Source: Denitrovibrio sp. (lineage in GTDB: Bacteria > Chrysiogenota > Deferribacteres > Deferribacterales > Geovibrionaceae). From it: a DNA stretch of 38,843 bases. Location of the stretch: positions 18,441 to 57,283 of the forward strand of contig PKTM01000017.1 in assembly GCA_002869145.1 (NCBI GenBank). Direction: 5' to 3'. The position numbers and the translations under genes were made by a program. Positions within the stretch are counted from its first letter, which is position 1; every line of letters begins with the position of its first letter. The notes below the pieces were generated by a model. It was not told the origin of the DNA, ran no database searches, and saw only the letters and a program-made list of their open reading frames with translations. This document shows positions 28,942-37,038 of this stretch, one piece after another.

Positions 28942-29510
28942 CCTGCCACCTCTATCTTGTTGATGTACTGGTCAAGTATCTTTTTCTGAGTCTTACTGTC
29001 GAGCTTAGCTCCGAGCTTGGACTCAGCAGCTTCAATAGCTGCAAGAACTGCCTCTTTCTTAAGCGTAACAACAGCTTTTTTTGTTTCAGACTCAATGAGG
29101 TTTTCCGCAAATGCTTTGAGCTTTTCAATCTGCTTGTCAGCATCTTCAAGAATCTGCTCTTTCTCTGCTTCTGCGGCTTTCAGGGATTTCTCCTTCATTG
29201 TCTCCAGATCTTTCTCAAAACCTTTCATCTTAATCTCGTAGTTTGTCAGTTCAGCTTTTGCATTCTCTGAGGCCTCATTAGCATCTGCTATGGCCTTTTC
29301 GATATCGGCTGTTCTTTTGTCCAGGAAATTAAGGAGAGGTTTTTTTGCTAGTTTCACGATAATGGCAACAAGCAGAACAAAGACTATCATTCTGTAACCG
29401 AAGTTTTTCCAGAGCTCTGCCATGTTCACGCCGTTTTCGCCGCCACCGGTTGCGGCAAATGCTGTCATAGACATCATTGCCAATGTAAGTGTTGCAAGAA
29501 CCTTTTTCAC
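28938..29510 (-). CDS. atpF: ATP synthase Fo b subunit with signal-peptide-like N-terminus
   Basis: This 190-aa peripheral stalk subunit begins with a signal-peptide-like stretch (MKKVLATLTLAMMSMTAFA, then ATGGGENG). A transmembrane helix follows at about residues 38-53 (MIVFVLLVAIIVKLAK), then a long charged coiled coil. The signal-like leader before the membrane anchor is unlike E. coli b but occurs in some deltaproteobacterial-type b subunits. It pairs with the b' protein encoded just upstream (17 bp gap) and overlaps atpH by 4 bp. Confidence 0.9.
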   Translation of the reverse strand: MKKVLATLTLAMMSMTAFAATGGGENGVNMAELWKNFGYRMIVFVLLVAIIVKLAKKPLLNFLDKRTADIEKAIADANEASENAKAELTNYEIKMKGFEKDLETMKEKSLKAAEAEKEQILEDADKQIEKLKAFAENLIESETKKAVVTLKKEAVLAAIEAAESKLGAKLDSKTQKKILDQYINKIEVAG

Positions 29511-29527
29511 TATCTGTCCCCCACGAT

Positions 29528-29950
29528 TTATGCGGAAAGCATTATTTTGTCAACTATCATGTCAGAGATATCAGCCACCATGCTGTCCATCTCTTTTTTA
29601 GCTGTTTCAGTTTGATTTGCTATTTCAGCTCTGGCCTCGGTCACTTTCTGATCAATCTCAGCCTTCACAGCCTGCACCTTTGCAGATGCATCTTTTGTGG
29701 CTTCATCTTTAATCTTTCTGTGATACTCAGCAAGCTCTACTCTCATTTCTGCCATTTTCTCTGCATATTCTGCCTGATACTGCTCTACCTTAGCCTTAAG
29801 GCTTTCGGCGTCTTCTTTCATGCCTTCTATCTTGGAATCCCTACCCTCTATTGTTTTCAAAACAGGGTCGAGAATCATCTTTTTACCTAAGAAGATAATG
29901 ACAAGAAACTGTACTATTTGAATAAGTAATGTGTAGTCTATGTACAGCAT
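29528..29950 (-). CDS. atpF': ATP synthase Fo b' subunit
   Basis: This 140-aa second stalk subunit has an N-terminal membrane helix (MLYIDYTLLIQIVQFLVIIFLGKK) and then a coiled coil rich in Glu, Lys and Ala to the C-terminus, ending DISDMIVDKIMLSA. The frame is open from an ATG at 29965, but the ATG at 29950 is chosen because GGAGGAG lies 6 bases upstream of it. It is first in the cluster b'-b-delta-alpha-gamma-beta-epsilon. The genes for a (atpB) and c (atpE) are not in the window, so they must lie elsewhere. Confidence 0.9.
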   Translation of the reverse strand: MLYIDYTLLIQIVQFLVIIFLGKKMILDPVLKTIEGRDSKIEGMKEDAESLKAKVEQYQAEYAEKMAEMRVELAEYHRKIKDEATKDASAKVQAVKAEIDQKVTEARAEIANQTETAKKEMDSMVADISDMIVDKIMLSA

Positions 29951-30019
29951 GCGGAGCTCCTCCATAAAAATTCTGAAATTTAAAACGGTATTCTGTATAC
30001 AGTGTACAAGTTAGATGGA

Positions 30020-30048
30020 TTTGTATCAAAACTAGGCTAATAAGTCAA
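30020..30048 (-). promoter_or_regulatory. Putative promoter of the atp cluster
   Basis: Minus-strand TTGACT (30048-30043) and TACAAA (30025-30020) have a 17-bp spacer, about 70 bases before the b' start. A palindrome TGTATACA lies between it and the gene near 29993-30000. Confidence 0.5.
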
Positions 30049-30130
30049 CATCAACTTTGCAAAAAACCTTTATTAAATCAGCTTTTACATGGTAACCTTG
30101 CACAGAAGATAACATAACATAATTTATAGC

Positions 30131-30159
30131 TTGCATCAGCAATGTTTTTATAAAATAAT
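30131..30159 (+). promoter_or_regulatory. Possible promoter of the soluble diguanylate cyclase gene
   Basis: TTGCAT (30131-30136) and AATAAT (30154-30159) with a 17-bp spacer, about 40 bases before the ATG at 30199. The region is very AT-rich, so the -10 assignment is uncertain. Confidence 0.35.
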
Positions 30160-30198
30160 AGATTTAGTATTATTTAATTTTTCATCAGGATTTTATCA

Positions 30199-31389
30199 AT
30201 GGCAAACAGAAATATCTATGTCGCATCTGAATTAGGGAAGATTTTCACACATACGTTAAAAAATATGGCTGCGTCAAAAATTAAGGTCACCTCGTCTAAT
30301 GTAAAAGAAGCACTTATGGACAATGACGAATTCTTAAACCTTATTAAGCACGCTTTGGCCGGAGGTGAAAAATCAGAACTCCTTCGTTACGTCACACCTC
30401 TGAAAGGTTTTGTTCCAGACGAAAGCCTAAAGGGTGTAGAAGACGCTGTCTTTGATATGGATAAAGATTTTTCCGATACGCTTGCCACCCTGCTGACAAC
30501 CCTGAGCGAACATATTATATCTATGGAAAGAAAGCAGCATAAAATGAGTAATTTTATAGAGGATGTTTTCACTAAGTTTGTAAACCTGCAGGCAGAACTA
30601 AGCAGCAGTTTCTCTAATAGTATAGACTTCGTAGAAAAAGACCTTGAGCTGGACAGACAGCTTCTTGGAGACGCAGAGGATATGCATAATGTTCTTAAAA
30701 GCGAAGAGTCCATAGACTATCTCAGGTCAAAAATGCTTGAATCTTTCTCGAACTTTGTGAACACATTCGGAACAAAGACAGACAGCAAGCAGGGGCAGCT
30801 TGACACTATATCGCAAGAATATACCACTGTTAACACTGAGCTTCAGGATTACAAAAAGCAAGTCTCAAAACTTCAAAGCGACATTAACAAATATAAGACA
30901 GAATCAATCACCGACCACCTCACCGGACTTTATAACCGTAAATACATGGACATAAAGCTGGAAGAAGAGATGGAAAGATATAAAAGAATGAACACCCCTT
31001 TCTGTATAATGCTTGTAGATATAGACGATTTTAAAAATATCAACGACTCATACGGTCACTTAATATGTGATCAGGTGCTTAAGCATCTGGCAAACCTTAT
31101 TAAAGAGAATATCCGTAAAACAGACTTTGCTTTTCGCTACGGCGGAGAAGAGTTTCTTGTTATCCTGTCTAACGTTGACGAAAGAAACGCCACCCATGTA
31201 GGCGAACAGATTCGTAAAAAACTGGAAGGTACTAATTTCAACATAAAAGATAAGTCTTTCAACTGTACCGCCAGCTTCGGCATTTCTTTAATAAGCAAGG
31301 GAGACACTGTGGAGGCTGTTATTAATAAAGCAGACGACAGACTTTATAAAGCGAAAAGTTCAGGCAAGAATAAAATAGTCGCAAGCTGA
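30199..31389 (+). CDS. Soluble GGDEF diguanylate cyclase
   Basis: This 396-aa protein lacks a signal peptide or membrane helix. The first ~200 residues are mostly helical and not assigned to a known domain. A coiled coil (QEYTTVNTELQDYKKQVSKL onward, about 210-235) leads into a GGDEF domain starting SITDHLTGLYNRKYMD. Substrate and metal residues are in DIDDFKNINDSYGH, and the active site is GGEEF near residue 315. RKTD five residues upstream matches the RxxD product-inhibition site. It should make cyclic di-GMP in the cytosol. AGGA lies 8 bases before the ATG. It diverges from the atp cluster. Confidence 0.9.
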   Translation: MANRNIYVASELGKIFTHTLKNMAASKIKVTSSNVKEALMDNDEFLNLIKHALAGGEKSELLRYVTPLKGFVPDESLKGVEDAVFDMDKDFSDTLATLLTTLSEHIISMERKQHKMSNFIEDVFTKFVNLQAELSSSFSNSIDFVEKDLELDRQLLGDAEDMHNVLKSEESIDYLRSKMLESFSNFVNTFGTKTDSKQGQLDTISQEYTTVNTELQDYKKQVSKLQSDINKYKTESITDHLTGLYNRKYMDIKLEEEMERYKRMNTPFCIMLVDIDDFKNINDSYGHLICDQVLKHLANLIKENIRKTDFAFRYGGEEFLVILSNVDERNATHVGEQIRKKLEGTNFNIKDKSFNCTASFGISLISKGDTVEAVINKADDRLYKAKSSGKNKIVAS

Positions 31390-31572
31390 AGCTTATATCT
31401 TTTACATACACCATTGTCATTCTAATCTTTCACATTCTTATATTATGTCTATGCAGAAATCTCCATCACCACCAATAAACCAACCACATCCTGAGATTTA
31501 CGTTTTTTATGTTGGGGCAGGCACTTTGGAAAATGTTCCAACATGCTTTAGCCAATTTTCATAATTAACTTA
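31390..31572. other. Non-coding spacer after the diguanylate cyclase
   Basis: No gene is seen. ATGTTGG (31509-31515) and CCAACAT (31538-31544) are perfect inverted arms around 22 nt that include a nested GGAA-AATG-TTCC. No known RNA family is recognised. Confidence 0.35.
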
Positions 31573-31600
31573 TTGACAAATCATATCCCTATTGTATACT
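31573..31600 (+). promoter_or_regulatory. Strong promoter of the DUF1508 gene
   Basis: TTGACA (31573-31578) and TATACT (31595-31600) with a 16-bp spacer, about 30 bases before the start codon. This is one of the best promoter matches in the window. Confidence 0.75.
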
Positions 31601-31630
31601 ATTATAGAATATTATTAAAGGAGTTCACCT

Positions 31631-31786
31631 ATGGCAGATACGTGGGAATTTTATCAAGACTCAAAAGAATTATGGAGATGGCGCAGAACAGCATCAAACG
31701 GTAAAATTGTTGGTGCTTCGTCGCAAGGATATGTGAACAAATCAGACTGCATTGACAATGCAAGACGTAATGGCTACTCTGGATAG
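31631..31786 (+). CDS. DUF1508 (YegP-like) small protein
   Basis: This 51-aa protein is a single DUF1508 repeat. It begins MADTWEFYQDSKELWRWRRT, then ASNGKIVGASSQGYVNKSD and CIDNARRNGYSG. The pattern of aromatic WEFY...WRWRR, NGKI.G.SS.GY.NK.DC and a final helix is diagnostic of the YegP family, which usually has one or two such repeats and whose function is not established. AAAGGAG lies 7 bases before the ATG and a strong promoter precedes it, so this short gene is very likely expressed. It stands alone. Confidence 0.88.
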   Translation: MADTWEFYQDSKELWRWRRTASNGKIVGASSQGYVNKSDCIDNARRNGYSG

Positions 31787-31812
31787 TTTTTCAGCTCATA
31801 ATTCTACATTGA

Positions 31813-31838
31813 GGGACACGTACCATGATACATGTCCC
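31813..31838 (+). terminator. Probable terminator of the DUF1508 gene
   Basis: GGGACA (31813-31818) pairs with TGTCCC (31833-31838) and GTA (31820-31822) with TAC (31829-31831), with one internal C-A mismatch and a 6-nt loop. It is followed by CCATATTTATTC, a weak T tract. Confidence 0.4.
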
Positions 31839-31867
31839 CATATTTATTCTCGTAATGTCTAACCTCA

Positions 31868-31964
31868 CCCTTTGGAAAAGGGGGATTTTCTTTTTTTCAA
31901 AGAAAGTCTTAGCTTAAAGAAATAACAAATACAAATCCGCCCTAGCCCTCCTTTCACAAAGGAG
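31868..31964. repeat. Two short CCTTT/AAAGG repeat-like hairpins
   Basis: CCCTTTGGAAAAGGGGGATTTT (31868-31889, quoted in part as CCCTTT-GGAA-AAGGG) and CTCCTTT-CAC-AAAGGAG (31948-31964) resemble the terminator-associated sequence at 9213-9245. Between them TTTCTTT/AAAGAAA (about 31891-31906) can form an AT-rich stem. They may be copies of an interspersed intergenic repeat and could terminate the DUF1508 transcript and the converging minus-strand genes. Confidence 0.4.
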
Positions 31965-31998
31965 AGAACAAAACTTCGATACATAAAATAAGGAAAAT

Positions 31999-32808
31999 TT
32001 AGATTTGCATGCCGTCGAAAGCGACAAAGGTATTTTTAAATTCGCGCCTAGCCAAAATGCCCATCTCATCCATCATGATGTCAGTGTAGTCAGGGTTATG
32101 GTGGAATAGAACCAGGTTTTTCACCCCGGCTTTTTTAACAAAATCTATACCGTAGCGAAAAGTTGAGTGCCCCCACCCGACTTTTGGCATACCGCCCCCT
32201 TCACCGGAATACTCCTCAGGGGTATAAGTAGTGTCAAAAATCATATAATCACAGTCTCTGGCGAATTCTATGAGGAAATCATCATTCTCTGAGCCGTGCT
32301 CATAATCTGAAGTAAAAAGTATGATTTTGTCTCTTAAAAACACCTTATGCATCAGAACTCCGTCAGGGTGGTTGCCGTCAGCCACATGTACTCCAACATC
32401 CCCAAACTTAAACTGATCTCCGCTGTCTATAAGGTTTATGCGGATATCCGCACGCAATTTACTTTTCGGAACAGGGAAGAAAGGTGGTTTGAAAAGCACA
32501 TAAAGAATGTCAGTTGATGCCATCTCAACCTTGTTTTCCAGATATATATTAATGTTCTTGGTTGGATTGTAAAACGCCTCAAAGATAGGCATTCCAACAA
32601 TGTGATCCCAGTGAAGATGGGATAGAAATATATGGTATTCTTTGAAGTTTTTATACTTATTAAGGCTGGTAAGTCCGGTTCCGCCATCGAAAATAACACA
32701 GCTCTCGTCACTGACAGTAGTCATAAGACATGTAGTATTTCCGCCGTATTTAACATAGTTCTGCCCAGACACAGGCAGTGTTCCCCTGGTTCCCAACAAG
32801 TTGAGCAT
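31999..32808 (-). CDS. Metallo-beta-lactamase-fold hydrolase
   Basis: This 269-aa protein has the HxHxDH metal site in LSHLHWDHIVGMP (about residues 62-74). Further ligands are plausible in VADGNHPDG, FTSDYEHG and LFHHNPDYTD, as in RNase Z/phosphodiesterase-type members of the superfamily. The substrate is unknown; phosphodiesters or cyclic nucleotides are possibilities by family. Its ATG shares one base with the stop of the upstream ATPase gene (TGATG), so translation is almost certainly coupled and the two proteins probably act in one pathway. Confidence 0.85.
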   Translation of the reverse strand: MLNLLGTRGTLPVSGQNYVKYGGNTTCLMTTVSDESCVIFDGGTGLTSLNKYKNFKEYHIFLSHLHWDHIVGMPIFEAFYNPTKNINIYLENKVEMASTDILYVLFKPPFFPVPKSKLRADIRINLIDSGDQFKFGDVGVHVADGNHPDGVLMHKVFLRDKIILFTSDYEHGSENDDFLIEFARDCDYMIFDTTYTPEEYSGEGGGMPKVGWGHSTFRYGIDFVKKAGVKNLVLFHHNPDYTDIMMDEMGILARREFKNTFVAFDGMQI

Positions 32809-33620
32809 CAGAACCTCTTAGAAAGTGTTACCTTGTTCCCTTTTTCGTTATAAGAAACATCGTCAAAGTACATTCTTGTGATAAGAATGCCTCTGCCGTG
32901 AAGCTTCAGAAGACTTTCGGGATCTGTAGGGTCAGGCAGTTCTTCAACATTAAACCCAGAACCTTCATCTTCTATGTCAATTATAATACCTTCTTTATCT
33001 ATTTTATAGGTAAATGTCACAAGTTTTGATATATATTGTTCGCTACTTAGTCTCTGGTTTACCAAATCGTAATAACTTCCGTCCTCAGTGGCGTGCAGTT
33101 TGTCGTCACCTGTGATGCCAAGATTTCCGTGCTCTATGGCGTTTGTCAGCATTTCGGAAAGCCCTACACGAACTTTTTCAAGGTCTGAAAAATTCAGAAA
33201 ATACACAAAGTCCTTTGTAAGGGCAAAAATTATCTTTTCTATGTTAAAAATATCGTTTTTGATTTTGTATATGCGGTTGGTTGAAACAGGCTCAACGGAT
33301 ATAGTTGCCTGCTCGAAACAACCGTTATGTGTGATAGCGTCCACAAGACAGCGCAGGTGAATATATTCGAAATCATTTCGTAGATAATGCAGCCCGGCGA
33401 CATCAGCTTTCCCCTCGCCAACTATACAGACAGGAGTATCCTTCAAAGCGGGAAATAGATTTTTCTGCGGTTCATCTGTAATATATATAACAGTAGCTGC
33501 ATCATAATCGAATTCATCAGGGCTTGAAATAGCATCAAGAATGAACTTTTCCTTTGTACAGAAAGACTCTACTTTCTCTAAAAGCTTGCTATCATTAATA
33601 AAACATGTTAGTTTTTTCAT
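32808..33620 (-). CDS. RsbW/SpoIIAB-like histidine-kinase-type ATPase with N-terminal receiver-like domain
   Basis: This 270-aa cytosolic protein has a C-terminal HATPase domain (about 140-270). It shows the N box VRVGLSEMLTNAIEHGNLG, the G1 box IDIEDEGSGFN and the G2-like LHGRGILITRMYFDDV, as in anti-sigma factor serine kinases. The N-terminal ~115 residues resemble a degenerate receiver domain (LTCFINDSKLLEKVESF, DAATVIYITDEP). The frame opens 12 codons earlier at a TTG, but that lies in the -35 of a good promoter. The ATG at 33620 is six bases after TATAAT, so the mRNA may be leaderless. The following gene is coupled to it. No partner sigma or anti-sigma antagonist gene is adjacent. Confidence 0.75.
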   Translation of the reverse strand: MKKLTCFINDSKLLEKVESFCTKEKFILDAISSPDEFDYDAATVIYITDEPQKNLFPALKDTPVCIVGEGKADVAGLHYLRNDFEYIHLRCLVDAITHNGCFEQATISVEPVSTNRIYKIKNDIFNIEKIIFALTKDFVYFLNFSDLEKVRVGLSEMLTNAIEHGNLGITGDDKLHATEDGSYYDLVNQRLSSEQYISKLVTFTYKIDKEGIIIDIEDEGSGFNVEELPDPTDPESLLKLHGRGILITRMYFDDVSYNEKGNKVTLSKRF

Positions 33621-33626
33621 GAACCG

Positions 33627-33656
33627 ATTATACCATAAAGTTTTATAACAGGTCAA
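33627..33656 (-). promoter_or_regulatory. Promoter giving a probably leaderless transcript
   Basis: Minus-strand TTGACC (33656-33651), an 18-bp spacer, and a perfect TATAAT (33632-33627). Six bases then separate the -10 from the ATG (33620-33618), so transcription would start at or next to the start codon. The region also holds the start of the divergent phosphohexomutase gene. Confidence 0.6.
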
Positions 33657-33658
33657 TA

Positions 33659-35095
33659 ATGTTGAACAATAAAGACATTTTTAGAAAATATGATATTCGT
33701 GGAATCTACGGCGATGCACTCACTGACGGTGTTGCTGAAAATGCTGCCAAGGCGTTTGCTGGTCAGGTAATCAGTGAAACAGGAAAGAGTACACCTGTCA
33801 TTTCTGTTGGAAGAGACGTAAGGTTCTCCTCGGAAACACTTTTTAAATCTGTTTGCAAAGGATTAACAGATTCCGGTGTGGATGTGGTTGATTTAGGTGT
33901 CTGTCCGTCTCCGCTCACATATTTCAGCATGTACACAGAAAACACTGATGGATATGTTATGGTTACAGGGAGCCACAACCCGCCCGAGTTCAACGGTATA
34001 AAAGTAGGCACAAAAAACACAATTTACCACTCAGAAAAAATCCAGCAGATATATCACGACATTATAGAGGGCGACTATTGCGAACCTGAAAAATCAGGTA
34101 TTGTAAAAAAAGTCGATATAATCCCTGCATACATCTCTTATATGAAAAGACATTTCAGCAAGCTTAAAGAAGAGATTGCAAAACTAAACAAGATCAAGAT
34201 AGTTTTGGATTCTGGAAGCGGTACAGCTTCTATGGTTGCTCCTGAAATATTCCGATGGCTTGGGGTGGAGCTTTACTCGCTTTACTGCACACCGGACGGA
34301 AGCTTCCCCGGGCATCACCCAGACCCCACTGTTGAAAAAAACATGCAGGACGCGAAAACTGTCCTGCTTGAAAACGGCGCTGCTCTGGCCATAGGATTCG
34401 ATGGTGATGCTGACAGACTTGGAGCGCTCAACTGCAAAGGTGAGATGCTTTGGGGTGACCAGCTATTAGGAATATTTGCAAGCGGAATATGCGAAAATCA
34501 CCCCGGTGAAAAGGTAGTCGCGGATGTTAAGGCCAGCAAAGGTCTTTACGAGTACATAGAAAATATTGGTATGAAATCTGTAATGTACCTGTCCGGTCAT
34601 TCTATGATAAAAGAGAAGATGAAACAGGAGGGAGCTGTGCTCGGTGGCGAAATGAGTGCACACTTCTTTTTCGCTGACAGATATTTCGGATATGATGACG
34701 GGATATATGCATCAGTCAGGCTCCTTGAAGTTTATGTGAACAAAATAAAAAATGGCGAGATAATAAACTCCGGTCAGCTAGACAAACTGCCAGTGTATTT
34801 CAATACACCAGAAATACGAATCCCCTGCCCTGATAATGCTAAGTTTGAGCTGATAAAAAGGCTCGAATATAAATTCGCAGGATACCTGAGCAAAGGGTTG
34901 TACGGCATAAAAGAGATTATAAGCATCGACGGAATCAGGATACACTTTGAAAAAGGGTGGGCTCTTGTCCGTGCCAGCAATACTGAACAACTTATTGTAA
35001 AAAGATACGAGGCTGAAACAGAGGATGCTTTCCTGATGATAATGGACTTTATGAACAGTAAGATTAAAGAGACGGAAGATGATTTACAGAAATAA
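33659..35095 (+). CDS. Phosphomannomutase/phosphoglucomutase (alpha-D-phosphohexomutase)
   Basis: This 478-aa cytosolic enzyme moves a phosphate between C1 and C6 of mannose or glucose phosphates, feeding envelope polysaccharide synthesis. All four family sites are visible: the phosphoserine loop MVTGSHNPPEFNGIKVG, the Mg site GFDGDADRLG, the sugar site GGEMSAHFFF and the phosphate site RASNTEQLIVKR. Specificity between mannose and glucose is not settled by these motifs. AACAGG lies six bases before the ATG. Its end overlaps ispG by 17 bp, so they are likely cotranscribed. It diverges from the RsbW-like gene with about 40 bp between starts. Confidence 0.92.
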   Translation: MLNNKDIFRKYDIRGIYGDALTDGVAENAAKAFAGQVISETGKSTPVISVGRDVRFSSETLFKSVCKGLTDSGVDVVDLGVCPSPLTYFSMYTENTDGYVMVTGSHNPPEFNGIKVGTKNTIYHSEKIQQIYHDIIEGDYCEPEKSGIVKKVDIIPAYISYMKRHFSKLKEEIAKLNKIKIVLDSGSGTASMVAPEIFRWLGVELYSLYCTPDGSFPGHHPDPTVEKNMQDAKTVLLENGAALAIGFDGDADRLGALNCKGEMLWGDQLLGIFASGICENHPGEKVVADVKASKGLYEYIENIGMKSVMYLSGHSMIKEKMKQEGAVLGGEMSAHFFFADRYFGYDDGIYASVRLLEVYVNKIKNGEIINSGQLDKLPVYFNTPEIRIPCPDNAKFELIKRLEYKFAGYLSKGLYGIKEIISIDGIRIHFEKGWALVRASNTEQLIVKRYEAETEDAFLMIMDFMNSKIKETEDDLQK

Positions 35096-36137
35096 GACCA
35101 GACAGATATCAGTGGGCAGTGTAAAAGTAGGCGGTGATGCACCCATCAGCATCCAGTCCATGACAAACACAGACACGAGAGATGTTGAAAAAACCTGTGC
35201 GCAGATCGATGCTCTGACGGACGCCGGATGCGAGATAGTCCGGTGCGCTGTAGTGGATGTGGATGCGGCAAAAGCGCTTAAGTCTATTACAGACAGGTCA
35301 AAACTGCCTGTGATAGCAGACATTCACTTTGACTATAAACTGGCTATAGCCGCTATGGAAAATGGGGCTGATGCCATACGTATAAACCCTGGAAATATCG
35401 GCTCCAAAGAGAAAGTAAAAGCTGTGGTGGACGCAGCAAAGGCAAACGGCAAGGTTATAAGGGTGGGTGTAAATGCCGGGTCGCTTGAAAAAGATATTCT
35501 CAGCAAACACGGAGTTACACCGGAATCATTGGTAAAATCAGCTCAAAAGCACATTGAACATATAGAATCTCTCGGATTTTACGATATTAAAGTATCGCTG
35601 AAAGCTAGCAGCGTACCACTCACTTTTCAGGCTTATAAAATGTTTGCAGAACATTCTGAATACCCACTCCACATTGGAGTCACCGAAGCAGGTACACTGT
35701 TTGCAGGGAGTATAAAATCCTCAGCGGGTATTGGCGCACTGCTTATTTCAGGTATAGGCGACACTCTTCGTGTTTCGTTAACAGGAGACCCTGTTGAAGA
35801 GATACGTGTTGGCTGGCAGCTTCTGAATGCTCTGGAGATAAGGCGCAGAGGGCCTGAGATTATTTCGTGTCCCACATGCGGAAGAACAGAGATAGAACTG
35901 GTTCGCCTTGCAGAAGAGGTAGAAAGACGGGTAGCTTCATTCACATCCACTGTGAGCATAGCTGTTATGGGCTGTCCGGTAAATGGTCCGGGGGAAGCAA
36001 GAGAGGCTGATTACGGTATAGCCGGAGGAAAAGGAAACGGGCTCATCTTTAAAAAAGGTGTTATTGTAAAAAAAGTACCGGAAGAGATGATTATTGATGA
36101 ACTTTTTGGTATCTTTAAAGAGGATGGGGTTAAATAG
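35079..36137 (+). CDS. ispG: 4-hydroxy-3-methylbut-2-enyl diphosphate synthase (IspG)
   Basis: This 352-aa iron-sulfur enzyme converts 2-C-methyl-erythritol 2,4-cyclodiphosphate to HMBPP in the MEP isoprenoid pathway. The N-terminal TIM barrel begins RQISVGSVKVGGDAPISIQS and MTNTDTRDVEKT, with RINPGNIGSKEK further on. The C-terminal domain supplies the cluster ligands in SCPTCGRTEIEL and MGCPVNGPGEA (three Cys and a Glu). It is the normal length. The gene starts inside the end of the phosphohexomutase gene and is followed 18 bp later by a Crp/Fnr regulator gene. Confidence 0.97.
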   Translation: MIYRNKTRQISVGSVKVGGDAPISIQSMTNTDTRDVEKTCAQIDALTDAGCEIVRCAVVDVDAAKALKSITDRSKLPVIADIHFDYKLAIAAMENGADAIRINPGNIGSKEKVKAVVDAAKANGKVIRVGVNAGSLEKDILSKHGVTPESLVKSAQKHIEHIESLGFYDIKVSLKASSVPLTFQAYKMFAEHSEYPLHIGVTEAGTLFAGSIKSSAGIGALLISGIGDTLRVSLTGDPVEEIRVGWQLLNALEIRRRGPEIISCPTCGRTEIELVRLAEEVERRVASFTSTVSIAVMGCPVNGPGEAREADYGIAGGKGNGLIFKKGVIVKKVPEEMIIDELFGIFKEDGVK

Positions 36138-36155
36138 CTTAAACAGGGGTGCATT

Positions 36156-36821
36156 GTGAATCTTGCTGAACGACTGGCTGATTTAATAATTTTTGAAACA
36201 ACCGAAGAGAAAGATATTGCGAGGCTTGCAAGCTTCTGCAAAGTGAAAAAATTTTTAAAAGACGAAGTAGTCTTTCATAAAGGTGATGTAGGGACAGATC
36301 TTTATGCAGTATTAAGCGGTGTTTTCCGTGTTGTTATTATAGACGACAAAGGGGACGAGATAATACTTGCATATGTTAAACCTGGCGAGATTGTCGGTGA
36401 AATGAGCATGATAGACGGCCTAGGCAGAACGGGGACGCTGATAAGTGACGGGGAATCAGAGATATCACTTATGCCAAGAAAAGCTTTCAACGAAATTATG
36501 CAGAAAGATTTCAATGTTTCTTTGTACCTGATGGAAACCCTTACAGAGCGACTCAGAAAAGCGGATGAGCTTATAGAATCTTTGGCTTTTCTAAATGTAA
36601 AAGAGCGTATCATAAAATATCTGCTGGAAAGTCTGGAAGCTGGGGCAGAACCTGTCGACAGTTATTACACAGCTAAGAAATATACACATCAGGAACTATC
36701 TAACCTTATAGGGGCTTCAAGGGAGTCAGTAACAAAATGCCTGAAGATACTCACACTGGAAGGTATTGTAAAACTGAAACAGGACTGTACACTTGTAAGG
36801 GCGCCCTCAATTATTTTTTAA
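36156..36821 (+). CDS. Crp/Fnr-family transcriptional regulator
   Basis: This 221-aa regulator has an N-terminal cyclic-nucleotide-binding-type barrel (about 20-130), with FHKGDVGTDLYAVLSGVFRV and PGEIVGEMSMIDGLGRTGTL. A long dimer helix follows, then a C-terminal winged helix (about 165-220) with TAKKYTHQELSNLIGASRES and VTKCLKILTLEGIVKL. The cluster of N-terminal cysteines of oxygen-sensing FNR is absent, so it is more Crp-like; the effector and regulon are unknown. It begins with GTG preceded by AGGGG six bases upstream. It follows ispG closely and may be cotranscribed. Confidence 0.9.
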   Translation: MNLAERLADLIIFETTEEKDIARLASFCKVKKFLKDEVVFHKGDVGTDLYAVLSGVFRVVIIDDKGDEIILAYVKPGEIVGEMSMIDGLGRTGTLISDGESEISLMPRKAFNEIMQKDFNVSLYLMETLTERLRKADELIESLAFLNVKERIIKYLLESLEAGAEPVDSYYTAKKYTHQELSNLIGASRESVTKCLKILTLEGIVKLKQDCTLVRAPSIIF

Positions 36822-37038
36822 AACTCTTTCTAGCAAAAAGCTGACAGGGTATGCCTGAGGTTCTAAACACCTTTATAGAAGGGAGTGTAGTCGTTTTGAA
36901 CTGATAGGCTTTACATCCGTAAGGGAAATTTTCATCCCATGTTACAAAGTAATGTATACAATTTCTGCAATTTACCCTTTTCAAACCAATTTACTCCTAA
37001 TATTATATCTCTATGTAATTTTATACTAGGAGACACAC
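36822..37038. other. Spacer between the Crp/Fnr gene and the M3 peptidase gene
   Basis: No gene or RNA is recognised. The second half is AT-rich and must hold the peptidase promoter, but no convincing -35/-10 pair was found. AGGAG lies six bases before the ATG at 37039. Confidence 0.4.
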
